A stretch of 64,000 bases of DNA. Source: CAVQND01 sp049518415. GTDB lineage: Bacteria > Verrucomicrobiota > Verrucomicrobiia > Limisphaerales > UBA8199. The stretch lies in NCBI GenBank assembly GCA_049518415.1, contig JBEKRX010000019.1, positions 18,171 through 82,170 of the forward strand, in the 5' to 3' direction. Positions 43,343 to 53,070 of the stretch are shown piece by piece. Positions within the stretch are counted from its first letter, which is position 1; each line of letters begins with the position of its first letter. The position numbers were made by a program, and so were the translations under genes. Below the pieces are notes generated by a model that was not told where the DNA came from, did no database searches, and saw only the letters and a list, made by a program, of their open reading frames with translations.

Positions 43343-45136
43343 ATGAACCCCAAGAACACCTGGTTTTGGCTGGCCATCGCGGCCGTGCTCTTCCTGGCGA
43401 TCTTGCTGCACCATCGATTTGCCCGCCCTCCCGGCACCGGCCCCGTCAAGGTCCTGCCCGGCCTCAACGCGGCGGCCGTCACCAGCGTTCAGGTCCAGCC
43501 CCAGGGCCAGTTGCTCATCCGCGCCGAACGGACCAACCATACCTGGCGCTTAACCCAACCGGTCCCCTATCCGGCGCAAGCGGCCAGCATCCAGAGCCTG
43601 CTCGCCGCCCTGGAGCGGTTGACGCCGGCGGCCTTCATCACGGCGCACGAACGCCAGAACCGGCCCAAGGTGGATGAAGCCGAGGGCTTGCTCTCGCCCC
43701 AGGCCGCCATTGCCATTGGCCAAGGCGATTACAGCGTCCAATTGGATGTCGGCGCCAGGACGGCCCCCGGTGACCAGGTCTATCTGCAAGTGGTCGGCGT
43801 GGCCGGCGTCTATGTGGTGGACGCGGATTTGCTCAAGGAGATTCCTCGCACCAAGGACGATTGGCGGGACACCGCGCTCCTTGGTTTCGATGGATTGGTG
43901 TTCGATCGCCTGGCGGTGACCAACGCCGGCAAGGCGCTCGAGTTGCAGTACGAGGCCGGCAATCATCTCTGGCGCATTGTTAACCCCGCCATCGGGGCGC
44001 GCGCCGACGCCGGCCGCATCAGTGATTTGTTGCAGCAGTTGCAAAACCTGCGCGTCACCCAGTTCGTTTCCGATGAGCCGAAGGCGGACCTCGAGGCCTT
44101 CGGCCTCGAACCCCCCGAACTCGAACTCGCCCTCGCCCGCGGCACCAACACGGTCGCCTTGCTCCAGTTCGGCAAGAGCCCCACCAACGACCCCGCCCTG
44201 GTCTATGCCCGCCTCTTGGGGAGAAACACCGTCGTCACCGTTTCCACCAACGCGCTCGGCGGCTGGCGCGACCCCTTCAACGCCTTCCGCCCCCCCAACG
44301 TGATCGATTTGCCCGAGTCGGTCGCCGCCATCGAGGTCCATGGGCCAGACAGCTTTTCGCTCCAACTGCAAGCAACCAATGGCTGGCGCCTCCTCCCGCT
44401 CAATCTGCCCGCCGATGCCGGCGCCGTCAAAGACCTGCTGGCAAGCCTGGGCCATTTGTCGATCCTCGAACCCTTCGATCTCGTCACGGCCCCGCAGTTG
44501 GCGCGCTACGGCCTGGCCGCCCCGGCGCGCAAGTACATTCTCAAAACCGGCCCCGCCTCGCCGGGCGCTACCAACCCCGCCCTCGCCGAGGTGGATATTG
44601 GCGCCACCAACCAGAACAAAGTCTTCGTGCGGCGCGCGGATGAAACTTCCGTCTATGCCGTCAACCTGGCCGACCTCGAGCGTCTGCCCGCCGCCGGCTT
44701 CCAGATGCGCGCGCGCCAAATCTGGAATTTTTCGGACGACGACATCGCCCGCGTCATCATTCGCCAGCCAGGCAAGGTGCGCCAATTGATTCATACCGAT
44801 AAAGGGCGGCAGGCCTGGTCCCTCGCGCCCGGCTCGGATGGGGCCATCGAACCGATGGCCGTGGGGGAAACGGTGCGCCAGTTGGCCCAACTGACGGCCA
44901 CCAACTGGGTCGCTCACGGCCTCCCAAGCCCCGCCCGTTGCGGGTTTGCCGAAAATGGCCGCCAGATCACCCTCGAATTGAAGAATGACGGCAAGCTCAC
45001 TGTGGAACTGGGCGGACCGACCCCGGCCGGGTCCTTGTACGGAGCGGTCCCACTCGAGGGCGAGCCCTGGGTTTTTGAGTTCCCCATCTGGCTCGCCCAG
45101 TGGATCACGAGCTTCCTGCTCCCATCACCACCTTGA
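43343..45136 (+). CDS. DUF4340 domain protein
   Basis: 597 aa from the ATG at 43343 (MNPKNTWFWLAIAAVLFLAILL), placing a single N-terminal helix. The remainder is a series of beta repeats with conserved WRLTQPVPYPA near the start, typical of DUF4340. It usually follows GldG-type genes. Its last codon overlaps the next gene's start, so translation is probably coupled. Function is unknown; a periplasmic structural partner is likely. Confidence 0.8.
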   Translation: MNPKNTWFWLAIAAVLFLAILLHHRFARPPGTGPVKVLPGLNAAAVTSVQVQPQGQLLIRAERTNHTWRLTQPVPYPAQAASIQSLLAALERLTPAAFITAHERQNRPKVDEAEGLLSPQAAIAIGQGDYSVQLDVGARTAPGDQVYLQVVGVAGVYVVDADLLKEIPRTKDDWRDTALLGFDGLVFDRLAVTNAGKALELQYEAGNHLWRIVNPAIGARADAGRISDLLQQLQNLRVTQFVSDEPKADLEAFGLEPPELELALARGTNTVALLQFGKSPTNDPALVYARLLGRNTVVTVSTNALGGWRDPFNAFRPPNVIDLPESVAAIEVHGPDSFSLQLQATNGWRLLPLNLPADAGAVKDLLASLGHLSILEPFDLVTAPQLARYGLAAPARKYILKTGPASPGATNPALAEVDIGATNQNKVFVRRADETSVYAVNLADLERLPAAGFQMRARQIWNFSDDDIARVIIRQPGKVRQLIHTDKGRQAWSLAPGSDGAIEPMAVGETVRQLAQLTATNWVAHGLPSPARCGFAENGRQITLELKNDGKLTVELGGPTPAGSLYGAVPLEGEPWVFEFPIWLAQWITSFLLPSPP

Positions 45137-48100
45137 ATCCGAGCAGCCGATTCTGGCCGAGATGCCGCATTTATTTTCGCCGGTTCCGCATCGCGCTCTG
45201 GCTGGTGCTGCTGGCGCTGTTGGGCGCGCTGGTTTATCTGAATCAAGTCGGACTGCCTGCTTTTGTCAAGCAACCGCTCCTGGACAAGCTCAGGGCGCGA
45301 GGCCTCGAACTGGAATTCTCGCGCCTGCGGCTTTCCTGGTATCGGGGCATTATCGCCGAGAATGTGCGCTTCGGGCGGGCCGACCACCCGCTGGGCCCGC
45401 GCGTCACCTTTGCCCAGGTCCAGGTCCAGCTCAATTACCGCGCGCTGGCGCGCCGGCAATTCCAAGTCGATGCCCTGGCCTTGCGCCACGGCCGCCTGGT
45501 TTGGCCCGTGGCCCAAACCAACCAGGCCCCCCGCCAATTGGCGGTCGAGCACATCCAAACCGACCTCCGCTTCCTGCCCAATGATGAGTGGGCCCTGGAC
45601 AACTTCCGGGCCGGCTTTGTCGGCGCCCGCATCCAGTTGTCCGGAACGCTCACCCACGCCTCGGCCGCGCGCGATTGGAAATTCTTCCAGCCCCAACCCC
45701 AGGCCCGGGCCGCGGGACGCTGGCAGGCCCGGCTCCAGCGACTGGCCGACGCGCTGGAGCGCATTGACTTTGCCGCGCCGCCCGACCTGAGGCTGGACCT
45801 GCACGGCGATGCCCGCGATTTCCAGAGTTTCAGCGTTCGTCTCTCCGCCACCGCCCCGGCAGCCCAAACGCCCTGGGGCACGCTCGCGCAAGGGCGCTTC
45901 TCCGCGCGGCTTCTCCCCGCCGCCAATAACGAACTGTCGCGCGCCGAATTGGGCCTGCGCGCCGCCAATGCCCAAACGCCCTGGGCCAACATCACCAACT
46001 TCCTCCTCCTTCTCCATCTCACCTCAGCCGAGGGCCAGACCAACCAGTTCAACGGGGACCTGACCTTGAAGGCCAGCGACGCCCAGACACGCTGGGCCAC
46101 GGCCACCAATGTGGAGCTTAAGGCGAACTTTGTTTCCGTAAAAGACGAAACGAACCTGGTCAGCAGCGACTTGGTCCTGCTGGTGGAGCGGGCCACGTCC
46201 AAGTGGGGCAGCGGCGCCAACGCCCGGCTTGCCGCCCAATGCCTCCTCGCCCTGACCAATCCCGTCCCGCTCTCCGGCCAAGCCCGCCTCGAATGCGGAC
46301 CGCTCGAGACCCAATGGGGCCGCGCCCGCCAGGTCCAACTCCTCGCCCGCCTCTTCATGAACCGGCATGTAGTGGAGCAGCCGTCTGGCCTGCCCCGAGC
46401 GCCTCTCGCCCTCGATACCAACGCCGGCCAGACGCCTGCCCCACTGCCGCTGCCGGCCAAGGAAGGCGGCGCAACCGCTCCCACATCGCCACTCTCCGAC
46501 CACGCGGACTGGGCTTGGTGGGCCAGGCTCGAGCCCTACGCCCTGGATTGGGAGTGTCAGTTGGCGGAGCTGGAGGCGCGCCAGGTGGCCGGCAAAGAGA
46601 TGACCTGCCGCGGCGCCTGGCGCGCGCCCAGCCTGACGCTCACCAACCTCCACGCGACCTTCGACCACGGGCAGATCGACCTCCGCGCGGCTCTCAACGT
46701 CGCCACCCGGCTGCTCGAGGCCGCGGTGACTTCGGATGCGGACCCGCGCCAACTCGCGCCGCTCCTGCCCGACAGCGCCCGGCGCTGGCTGGCGCAATTC
46801 ACCTGGGAGCAGCCGCCCCGCCTCTCCGCCCACGCGGGCCTGGTGTTGCCGGCCTGGACCAATCCCGCGCCTGATTGGCGCCAGCAACTGCAGCCCACCC
46901 TCCGGCTCGAGGGCGAATTCAATGCGCCCCAGGGAGGCGCCTGCCGGGCCGTGCCGGTCAGCACCGCCCAATCCCATTTCAGCTACTCCAACCTCTGCTG
47001 GCGCCTGTCCGACTTGCTGCTCACCCGGCCGGAAGGACAGCTCCGGGCAACCTGCCAGCTTGACGAGCGCACGCGGCAATTCTACTGGCATCTCGCCAGC
47101 AGCGTCGACCTCGGCGTCGCCCGGCCGCTGCTTGGCCCCGACGAGCAGCGCGGCCTGGATGACTTCTCCTTTACCCAGCCACCCGTGATTGAGGCCGAGG
47201 TCTGGGGCCAACTCCAGGGCCGGCCGGAGCTCGGCATCCGCGGACGCGTCGCATTGACCAATTTTACTTTTCGCGGCGAATCTGCCAGCGGCTTCCAGAC
47301 AGGCCTCCACTACACCAACCTGGTCTTGCAGCTCCTGGCCCCGCGTCTCCAGCGCGGCCGCCAGCAACTCAACGCCGACGGCCTCACGGCCGATTTCCAG
47401 GCCCGGAAAGTCTATTTGACCAACGGTTTCAGCACCACGGACCCGATGGTCGTCGCCCGCGCCATTGGCCCGCCAACCGCCCGCTCCCTCGAGCCCTTTC
47501 GTTTCCTCCAGCCCCCCACCGTCCACGCCCATGGCGTCATCCCCATGGAAGGTGAGGCCGACGCCGACCTGTTTTTCCAAGTCGAGGGGGGGCCCTTTCG
47601 CTGGTTGAACTTCCGCCTGCCCCAGGTCGCGGGCGACATTCATTGGGCGGGCCCGCGCCTGACCCTGAGCGGCGTGCGGATGGATTTCTATGGCGGCCAG
47701 GCCTCCGGCTCGGCGAGCTTTTATTTCGATCCGCATCATCCAGGCACCGATTACCAGTTCACCCTGACCACCGCGAACACGCTCCTGCAGTCGCTCATGG
47801 CCGATTTAGCCACCCGCACCAATCACCTCGAAGGCCGCCTGTCCGGCAGCCTGGTCCTCACCAAAGCCAACTCCGAGGATGGGCGCCAAACCGAGGGCTA
47901 CGGCGCCCTCGAACTGCGAGACGGTTTGATCTGGGACATCCCCCTCTTCGGCATCCTGTCCCCGGCCCTGGACGCCCTGGCGCCGGGGCTGGGCAGCAGC
48001 CGCGCCAACGCCGCCGCCTGCAGCTTCCTCATCACCAACGGCGTCATCCGCTCCGATGACCTCGAAATCCGTTCCCCCGCCATGCGCCTCCAGTACCGCG

Positions 48101-48381
48101 GCACGGCCGACCTCCAAGGCCAGCTCAATGTCCGCGTCGAGGCCATGCTGCTGCGCGATATGCCCTTGTTCGGTCCGCTCGTCAGCACCGTCTTCTGGCC
48201 CGTAACCAAGCTCTTCGAGTACAAAGTCACCGGTTCCCTCAACCAGCCCAAGCCTGAGCCGCTCTATCTGCTCCCGCGAATCGTGCTCATGCCCCTCCAC
48301 CCCTTGCGCACCCTCAAGGCCCTCCGGCCTGAGGAACCCACTCTCACCCGCACCAACGCCCCGCCCCCCGCCAGACCCTGA
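45133..48381 (+). CDS. AsmA/TamB-like large envelope protein
   Basis: 1082 aa from the TTG at 45133, which overlaps the DUF4340 stop (TTGA); a GTG at 45100 is the alternative and would add 11 residues. A single N-terminal membrane helix (FRIALWLVLLALLGALVYL) precedes a very long repetitive beta-helical region with alternating Thr/Asn-Phe blocks and a conserved C-terminal part (YGALELRDGLIWDIPLFGIL, SPALDALAPGLG) typical of AsmA-like proteins. These bridge inner and outer membranes and carry phospholipids. It closes the operon. Confidence 0.8.
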   Translation: MNPSSRFWPRCRIYFRRFRIALWLVLLALLGALVYLNQVGLPAFVKQPLLDKLRARGLELEFSRLRLSWYRGIIAENVRFGRADHPLGPRVTFAQVQVQLNYRALARRQFQVDALALRHGRLVWPVAQTNQAPRQLAVEHIQTDLRFLPNDEWALDNFRAGFVGARIQLSGTLTHASAARDWKFFQPQPQARAAGRWQARLQRLADALERIDFAAPPDLRLDLHGDARDFQSFSVRLSATAPAAQTPWGTLAQGRFSARLLPAANNELSRAELGLRAANAQTPWANITNFLLLLHLTSAEGQTNQFNGDLTLKASDAQTRWATATNVELKANFVSVKDETNLVSSDLVLLVERATSKWGSGANARLAAQCLLALTNPVPLSGQARLECGPLETQWGRARQVQLLARLFMNRHVVEQPSGLPRAPLALDTNAGQTPAPLPLPAKEGGATAPTSPLSDHADWAWWARLEPYALDWECQLAELEARQVAGKEMTCRGAWRAPSLTLTNLHATFDHGQIDLRAALNVATRLLEAAVTSDADPRQLAPLLPDSARRWLAQFTWEQPPRLSAHAGLVLPAWTNPAPDWRQQLQPTLRLEGEFNAPQGGACRAVPVSTAQSHFSYSNLCWRLSDLLLTRPEGQLRATCQLDERTRQFYWHLASSVDLGVARPLLGPDEQRGLDDFSFTQPPVIEAEVWGQLQGRPELGIRGRVALTNFTFRGESASGFQTGLHYTNLVLQLLAPRLQRGRQQLNADGLTADFQARKVYLTNGFSTTDPMVVARAIGPPTARSLEPFRFLQPPTVHAHGVIPMEGEADADLFFQVEGGPFRWLNFRLPQVAGDIHWAGPRLTLSGVRMDFYGGQASGSASFYFDPHHPGTDYQFTLTTANTLLQSLMADLATRTNHLEGRLSGSLVLTKANSEDGRQTEGYGALELRDGLIWDIPLFGILSPALDALAPGLGSSRANAAACSFLITNGVIRSDDLEIRSPAMRLQYRGTADLQGQLNVRVEAMLLRDMPLFGPLVSTVFWPVTKLFEYKVTGSLNQPKPEPLYLLPRIVLMPLHPLRTLKALRPEEPTLTRTNAPPPARP

Positions 48382-48716
48382 GCCGAACCGCTAGCGAGGC
48401 TGCGCCTCAGACCACCTCTGGAATCCCGATTCGGAATCGGGATTCGGAATCGGGATTACCCCGAAAATAGCCGCGTAACCGGCTGCAAATGAACAAAAGC
48501 GTCATTTTCATGCGAAGTGGTATCCCTGTAATGGATGGGGGATTCATTGAGCATTGGCTATTGAGTCCCGATTCAGAATCGGGATTGGTCATTGAGTCCG
48601 TAGCGGGCACGCAAGTCTTGGGCTTGGCCTTCGGCGTGGAAACCGATTTTAAGTGACCTACAGGCGCCCGAGAGCGGCATTCTGCAAAAACACCTCTTCG
48701 GGGGTCAACAATTCCT
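48382..48716. repeat. Intergenic stretch with AATCCCGATTC palindrome cluster
   Basis: About 335 bp without a gene between the convergent AsmA-like and lectin-like genes. At 48422-48457 AATCCCGATTC alternates with its inverse GAATCGGGATT in three overlapping units; a further palindrome CCCGATTCAGAATCGGG occurs at about 48568-48584. Such hairpins could serve as bidirectional terminators, but there is no T-tract. Confidence 0.6.
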
Positions 48717-50957
48717 TCAGTTATGCAAGCGGAAGAACTGCATCCGCTGCGACGTGCTGTCGCAGGCGTAAGGGCTGGTGGCGCCAACCACATCGGTCCA
48801 GGGACCCTTGACGCTCGGCGCCGACTGCAAGGTGAAGCTCCCGGCCCAGGTGAGCACCACGCCCTGGCCGGCGCGCGCGATCACCAGGCTCGGCGGCGGC
48901 GCCACCGACGCAGCCAAGCGGAAAAACTGCATCCGCTGCGACGTGCTGTCGAAGGCGTAAGGGCTGACGGCGCCAACCAAATCGTTCCAGGGACCCTTGA
49001 CGCTCGGCGCCGACTGCAAGGTGAAGCTCCCGGCCCAGGTGAGCACCACGCCGTGGCCGCCGCGCGCGATGGCCAGGCTCGGCGCCGTCGCCGCCGCCAA
49101 CAACGCAAAACTGATGTCGTCAAAGTATCCGACCGCATTTGCCTGGCCGCTGTTGATTTCGATGACATTAAACCCGCTGCTGTTGATGGAATCACCCCAA
49201 TAAACCGGGGTGGCCAGGTCATCGATGTAGAAATAGACGTTGACCGTTCCGTCCGGCAGCAGCGGGCCGAGGATGATGCGGGCATGGTGCCAGCCCACGC
49301 TGCGCTCCCTGGAAGTGTTAATCCACCCATCGGCATATCCCAGAGCGGCGCCCACGATCCGCGCCTGGTACCTCGAGCTGTCGTAGGCCCCGCGCTCCGG
49401 CATGTCCACCGAAGCCCCGAGCGAGAGCCTTTGGTATCGCGGCCCCACCACCAGCCCGGCGTTGAGGTCGCCGTTGTCTTCGCGGGTGGAAGATTCGGGA
49501 TAATCTGTGTTGGTCGGCGCGGTATCGTAATTGCACAGGGCGACGTAATCCTGGAAGTCGGCGGGGTCGCCGGCGGGGTTGGGGGTATTGCCGACCGGAT
49601 CGTAAAACCACCAGTCGAGCAGGCAGTTGCTCTTGAAGGCCTGGCCGCCCCCCAGCCGATACGCGAGGTTGTACCAATTCTGATCCATTTCCGCCGGCGC
49701 CCCGCCACCCAGCATCTGCGTCCCGCTGTGCGGCGTAACGCCGCTTTCGGCGGTCTTGACCTGACCGTTGGGCGGCCTCGGGCCGAACCAGGGATTACCC
49801 GAGCCGTTGGGGGCGTAGTTAGGGCCGTTTCCGGCAACCCAATACATGGGGTTCTTGTCCAGCGCGCCCAGGGCGTAGCTCTCAAAGTCATCTGCGAACA
49901 TGGTGACATAGCGGCCGGGAACGAAGGGCGGCCCGGCCACCAGGAAGCTGTACTGCCAGGCGAATGACTGCGGCGCGGGCGAGGCGTTGTCCGCAAACGC
50001 CAGGCTGACCCAGTGCGTGGTCGAGAAAGCGAAACCGGCCGGCGGGACAAAATGGAGCCGCGTCTCGCCACTCCCGTTGGTGGTGATGCTCGGAGAAATG
50101 CTCACGCCGTCCAGGGTCAGGGCGATGGACTTGGTGTCCACCTTTGTAAGGCTGTCGGTCAGGACGATGTCAAGGGCGCTGTTGGTTTGGACGTTGCGTC
50201 CACGCGGGGCAAACGACTGGACGTAAGGGGCTGCATTGGTGGAGGTGACGATGCTCAGGTTGTCGAACGAGTAATCATCGTTGGGTGCTCCCGTGAGCGC
50301 CCCAAAGCCGAACAGGCTCCCGGCTGCCGGCACATAACTGTAGGCGTTCAGGTCCAGGTTCGAATAGATATAGACGCCGTCATAAATCACATCCAGCGTG
50401 TTATTGGGATTGAGTTGGATGACCGCGTCCACAAAAGTGCCCGCCCGCAGGAACTCGCACGGGGTCGTGACCCGCTCGACGCCGCCGACTTTCACGTCAA
50501 TTGAGGGGGCGGTATCGGGTGCCGCATTGATGAAGGTGTCAAACTCAACGGTCAGTCCGCTGCCCGCGCCTTCGGCGGGGATCGTGTCCAACGGCAGGTC
50601 GGGGGCGAAGTTGAAGCTGAATCCGTCCGCGCTGTCTCCCGTCAGTACCATCACCTTGAAGGCCGCCGTAAAGCTAACCACCGGACTGCCCGCGTCCAGG
50701 TCGTTGGTGAGGATGAACGCCCCGCTCTGGCCAGCCAGGACCGCGGTCATTCGCAAACAACCGCTGTTCGTGTACCCGCCCCCGGTACCGTCGTCGGGCG
50801 ACACCGTGGCAATGCCGAACACTGCGCTCCCGGGCGGCAGGCCCGAATTGAAGTCGCTGACAAAGCTGCCTGCATACGCGCAAACCGGGGCGCCCAGCAG
50901 CGCCAGCGCCGCGGCGGCCAGCGATGATTTCAAGGGATCGATTGTCCTCATATCCAA
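48717..50957 (-). CDS. Secreted lectin-like protein with tandem C-terminal repeats
   Basis: 746 aa. The signal peptide ends APVCAYAGS. Residues about 30-240 resemble an L-type lectin-like beta-sandwich (ADGFSFNFAPDLP, GLTVEFDTFINAA, NNTLDVIYDGVYIY). A central Ig-like region follows, then a second beta-sandwich (NYAPNGSGNPWF, WHHARIILGP). The C-terminus holds two copies of a 63-aa module (GVVLTWAGSFTLQSAPS, QRMQFFRL) whose DNA is nearly identical at a 189-bp period. Modules of this LQSA...FFRL kind are common at C-termini in Verrucomicrobiota. It probably binds glycans; the function is inferred. Confidence 0.75.
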   Translation of the reverse strand: MDMRTIDPLKSSLAAAALALLGAPVCAYAGSFVSDFNSGLPPGSAVFGIATVSPDDGTGGGYTNSGCLRMTAVLAGQSGAFILTNDLDAGSPVVSFTAAFKVMVLTGDSADGFSFNFAPDLPLDTIPAEGAGSGLTVEFDTFINAAPDTAPSIDVKVGGVERVTTPCEFLRAGTFVDAVIQLNPNNTLDVIYDGVYIYSNLDLNAYSYVPAAGSLFGFGALTGAPNDDYSFDNLSIVTSTNAAPYVQSFAPRGRNVQTNSALDIVLTDSLTKVDTKSIALTLDGVSISPSITTNGSGETRLHFVPPAGFAFSTTHWVSLAFADNASPAPQSFAWQYSFLVAGPPFVPGRYVTMFADDFESYALGALDKNPMYWVAGNGPNYAPNGSGNPWFGPRPPNGQVKTAESGVTPHSGTQMLGGGAPAEMDQNWYNLAYRLGGGQAFKSNCLLDWWFYDPVGNTPNPAGDPADFQDYVALCNYDTAPTNTDYPESSTREDNGDLNAGLVVGPRYQRLSLGASVDMPERGAYDSSRYQARIVGAALGYADGWINTSRERSVGWHHARIILGPLLPDGTVNVYFYIDDLATPVYWGDSINSSGFNVIEINSGQANAVGYFDDISFALLAAATAPSLAIARGGHGVVLTWAGSFTLQSAPSVKGPWNDLVGAVSPYAFDSTSQRMQFFRLAASVAPPPSLVIARAGQGVVLTWAGSFTLQSAPSVKGPWTDVVGATSPYACDSTSQRMQFFRLHN

Positions 50958-51084
50958 TGCTCAGTTTCTTACGGCTGTCGAATGAGCTCTGTGACCGGCC
51001 AATGACAGCGACCACCGCGAGTATAACCGGCGGTCAGAGTGCCGCAATCCGCAAATCATCCCCGGCCAGGGCTTCTTAGCACTT

Positions 51085-52002
51085 TTATGTGCCTTTTTTC
51101 CGCAGCGCCATGGCCAGATTGTCCGCCAGACCAAAGGCGCCCAGCGTTTGCTCCGTGAGCCGGTAGAGGGCCTTCACGGGTTTGAGCCAGGGCTTCTGCT
51201 TATAGGCGGTGGTGCGTTTGAGCAGCGCCGCCCGTTCCTGGTTGGAGACCTCCTCTCCCCTGCCCCGCCAGTCCTGCCACAGCACCAGGGGATTAAAGTG
51301 AGTGCAGCGGCTTTCGACCACCGAAAACCGCTCGGCAACCAACTGCCTCAGAGTGGCCTTCGTGAAATAATTCAGGTGTTGCGGATAGACGTAGCGATAG
51401 CGCGCGCCGAGCGAGCGCATCGCCAGCGATTTCAGGTTCGGCACCAGCACGAAGCAAAGTCCGCCGGGCTTGAGCGCCGACCAGGCCCGCTCCAGGAATG
51501 GCCGCGGTTCGGCCAGATGCTCCAGCACCGCCCAGAAGGTAACCGCCTCGAACTGCCTGGCCCCGAAATCGCAGGTCAGGAAATCACCCCGGGCGACGGG
51601 AACCCCGTGCGACTCCGCGTAAGCCAGCGGCGCGCCGCTCACATCGGTCCCCAGGATTTCGTAATCGCCCGGAAACCGCCTCTGCAATTGGAACAGGAAC
51701 GCCCCTGACGAGCAGCCCACGTCCAGCACCCTCCCGCTCCGGCAATGCTTGCGGAACAGGCGCAACTCCCGCTCGAAACGCGCCGCCGCGTAATCGCTCT
51801 CCAGCTTGGCCGGACAAAGATAATACTCCGCGCCGGCCTGGTCGTAATACCGGCCCGAGGCGAACTCCGCCGGCACGGGATTGGCATAGACCATGGCGCA
51901 CCGCCCGCAACGCACCAACCGCAGGCTGCCCTTGACCAGGTGCGCCCTGGCCTCGGCGCCCCCGCACACCGGGCAGTTCCTGGGTATTGGGGCTGCGCTC
52001 AT
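51085..52002 (-). CDS. Class I SAM-dependent methyltransferase with N-terminal zinc ribbon
   Basis: 305 aa. An N-terminal zinc ribbon (CPVCGGAEA, CGRCAMVYANP) is followed by a SAM-binding motif VLDVGCSSGAFLFQL and the motif YVYPQHLNYFTKATL. This combination is typical of methyltransferases near polysaccharide and O-antigen genes, but the substrate is unknown and no glycosyltransferases are nearby. The 1-kb separation from yraN contains the REP-like element at 52044. Confidence 0.88.
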   Translation of the reverse strand: MSAAPIPRNCPVCGGAEARAHLVKGSLRLVRCGRCAMVYANPVPAEFASGRYYDQAGAEYYLCPAKLESDYAAARFERELRLFRKHCRSGRVLDVGCSSGAFLFQLQRRFPGDYEILGTDVSGAPLAYAESHGVPVARGDFLTCDFGARQFEAVTFWAVLEHLAEPRPFLERAWSALKPGGLCFVLVPNLKSLAMRSLGARYRYVYPQHLNYFTKATLRQLVAERFSVVESRCTHFNPLVLWQDWRGRGEEVSNQERAALLKRTTAYKQKPWLKPVKALYRLTEQTLGAFGLADNLAMALRKKGT

Positions 52003-52043
52003 GGTTCCACTATCCGCCAGGGGCGACCAACGTGTTGGTCCTT

Positions 52044-52276
52044 GATTGCGGAAATAAGCGATGTACTGTCCCTGTTATTGGGTGGGCCGCGTTTCCGGCC
52101 CCAAGGGCCGGTAGAGCCCAGCCCAGGGCTGAGGCCGCCAGGCCGATGCCCTGGGAAGCCGTTTACAAAGCCAAGTGCGCCCTGAAGGGGCGCCAAAACC
52201 TGCGTCCTGGCGGCCTGTTGGGCCGCGACGCGGACCGCCAACGGCGACGCATTCCATCGCTTATCATTGCAGTCTG
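52044..52276. repeat. REP element lacking the RAYT (deleted copy)
   Basis: It matches both outer parts of the element at 14981-15487, starting TGATTGCGGAAATAAGCG and ending TTATCATTGCAGTCTGACA. The RAYT remnant, the second palindrome and one inverted block are missing, replaced by AACCTGCGTCCTGGC. It is an internally deleted derivative with the same ATAAGCGATG ends. Confidence 0.75.
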
Positions 52277-52405
52277 ACATTAGTTTCACTTCCCCCTCGG
52301 CTCTTCGATGAAAAACCGGGGAGCAAAAAAAGCATTTGTCTTGTCGCCGCCAGAGTTATAGAAGGAGGCGAGTCGGCAAGCAAAGCAATCCTTTTCCCGT
52401 CCGCC

Positions 52406-52834
52406 ATGAAGTTCCTGGCGCGCATCAAGGCCTGGTGGAGCACGACCGGCGAACCCGCGCACCTGCGCTACGGCCAACTGGGCGAACGCGCCGCAAAAAA
52501 GCACCTCCAACGCCGCGGCCTGAAGTTCCTCACCGCCAACTTCCGCTCGCCGCGCGGCGAAATCGACCTGGTTTTCCGCGAGCGCGACTGCCTGGTCTTT
52601 GTCGAGGTCAAGGCGCGTTCCTCGGAAGAGTGGGGCCGTCCCGCCTCCGCGGTGGACGCGGAGCGGCGCCGCCGGCTTTCCCGGGCCGCCCTGGATTATT
52701 TGCGTCTGCTCAACAACCCGGCGGTGAAAATCCGGTTCGACATTGTGGAAGTGCTCTTGCAGGACGGCGCCGTGCGCGAGATCCGCCACCTCCCCAACAC
52801 CTTCGCCCTGGCGCACCCATACCGATACGGATAA
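52406..52834 (+). CDS. yraN: YraN/UPF0102 family protein
   Basis: 142 aa from the ATG at 52406 (the upstream extension crosses the repeat). It has the YraN nuclease-like pattern: GQLGERAAKKHLQRRGLKFLTANFR, RGEIDLVF and LVFVEVKAR, where E and D/E-x-K residues resemble a PD-(D/E)XK active site, then RRRRLSRAALDYL and a FDIVEVL strand. Function remains unproven. Two displaced pieces of a second yraN occur at 54291 and 55200. Confidence 0.92.
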   Translation: MKFLARIKAWWSTTGEPAHLRYGQLGERAAKKHLQRRGLKFLTANFRSPRGEIDLVFRERDCLVFVEVKARSSEEWGRPASAVDAERRRRLSRAALDYLRLLNNPAVKIRFDIVEVLLQDGAVREIRHLPNTFALAHPYRYG

Positions 52835-52851
52835 GGAGTTCAGGCTTGGCT

Positions 52852-53070
52852 TCAGTTGACATGGTCCAGGAAGTCCTTCTCTGGCACATCGGCGTCTCGA
52901 AGCGCCCCCCGGAGCGTATGCCGATCCACCTCGTCGTGGTAGGGAAAGACGATCCGCCGCCCATCGGCGTGCTCCATTTTCACATGGCTGCCCTTGCGGT
53001 GTATTTCCCGAAAGCCCATGCGCTGGAGCGCGGCGTGAACCCGCCTGCCTGACAAGACAGGCAGTTTCAT
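52852..53070 (-). CDS. hicA: HicA family mRNA interferase toxin
   Basis: 72 aa from the ATG at 53070. The double-stranded-RNA-binding-like fold is evident: SGRRVHAALQRMGF, then RKGSHVKMEH with the catalytic histidine of the G-S-H motif, and RIVFPYH. HicA cleaves mRNA and is neutralised by HicB. The start overlaps the hicB stop by 4 nt (ATGA), giving the order hicB-hicA on the minus strand. Confidence 0.92.
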   Translation of the reverse strand: MKLPVLSGRRVHAALQRMGFREIHRKGSHVKMEHADGRRIVFPYHDEVDRHTLRGALRDADVPEKDFLDHVN

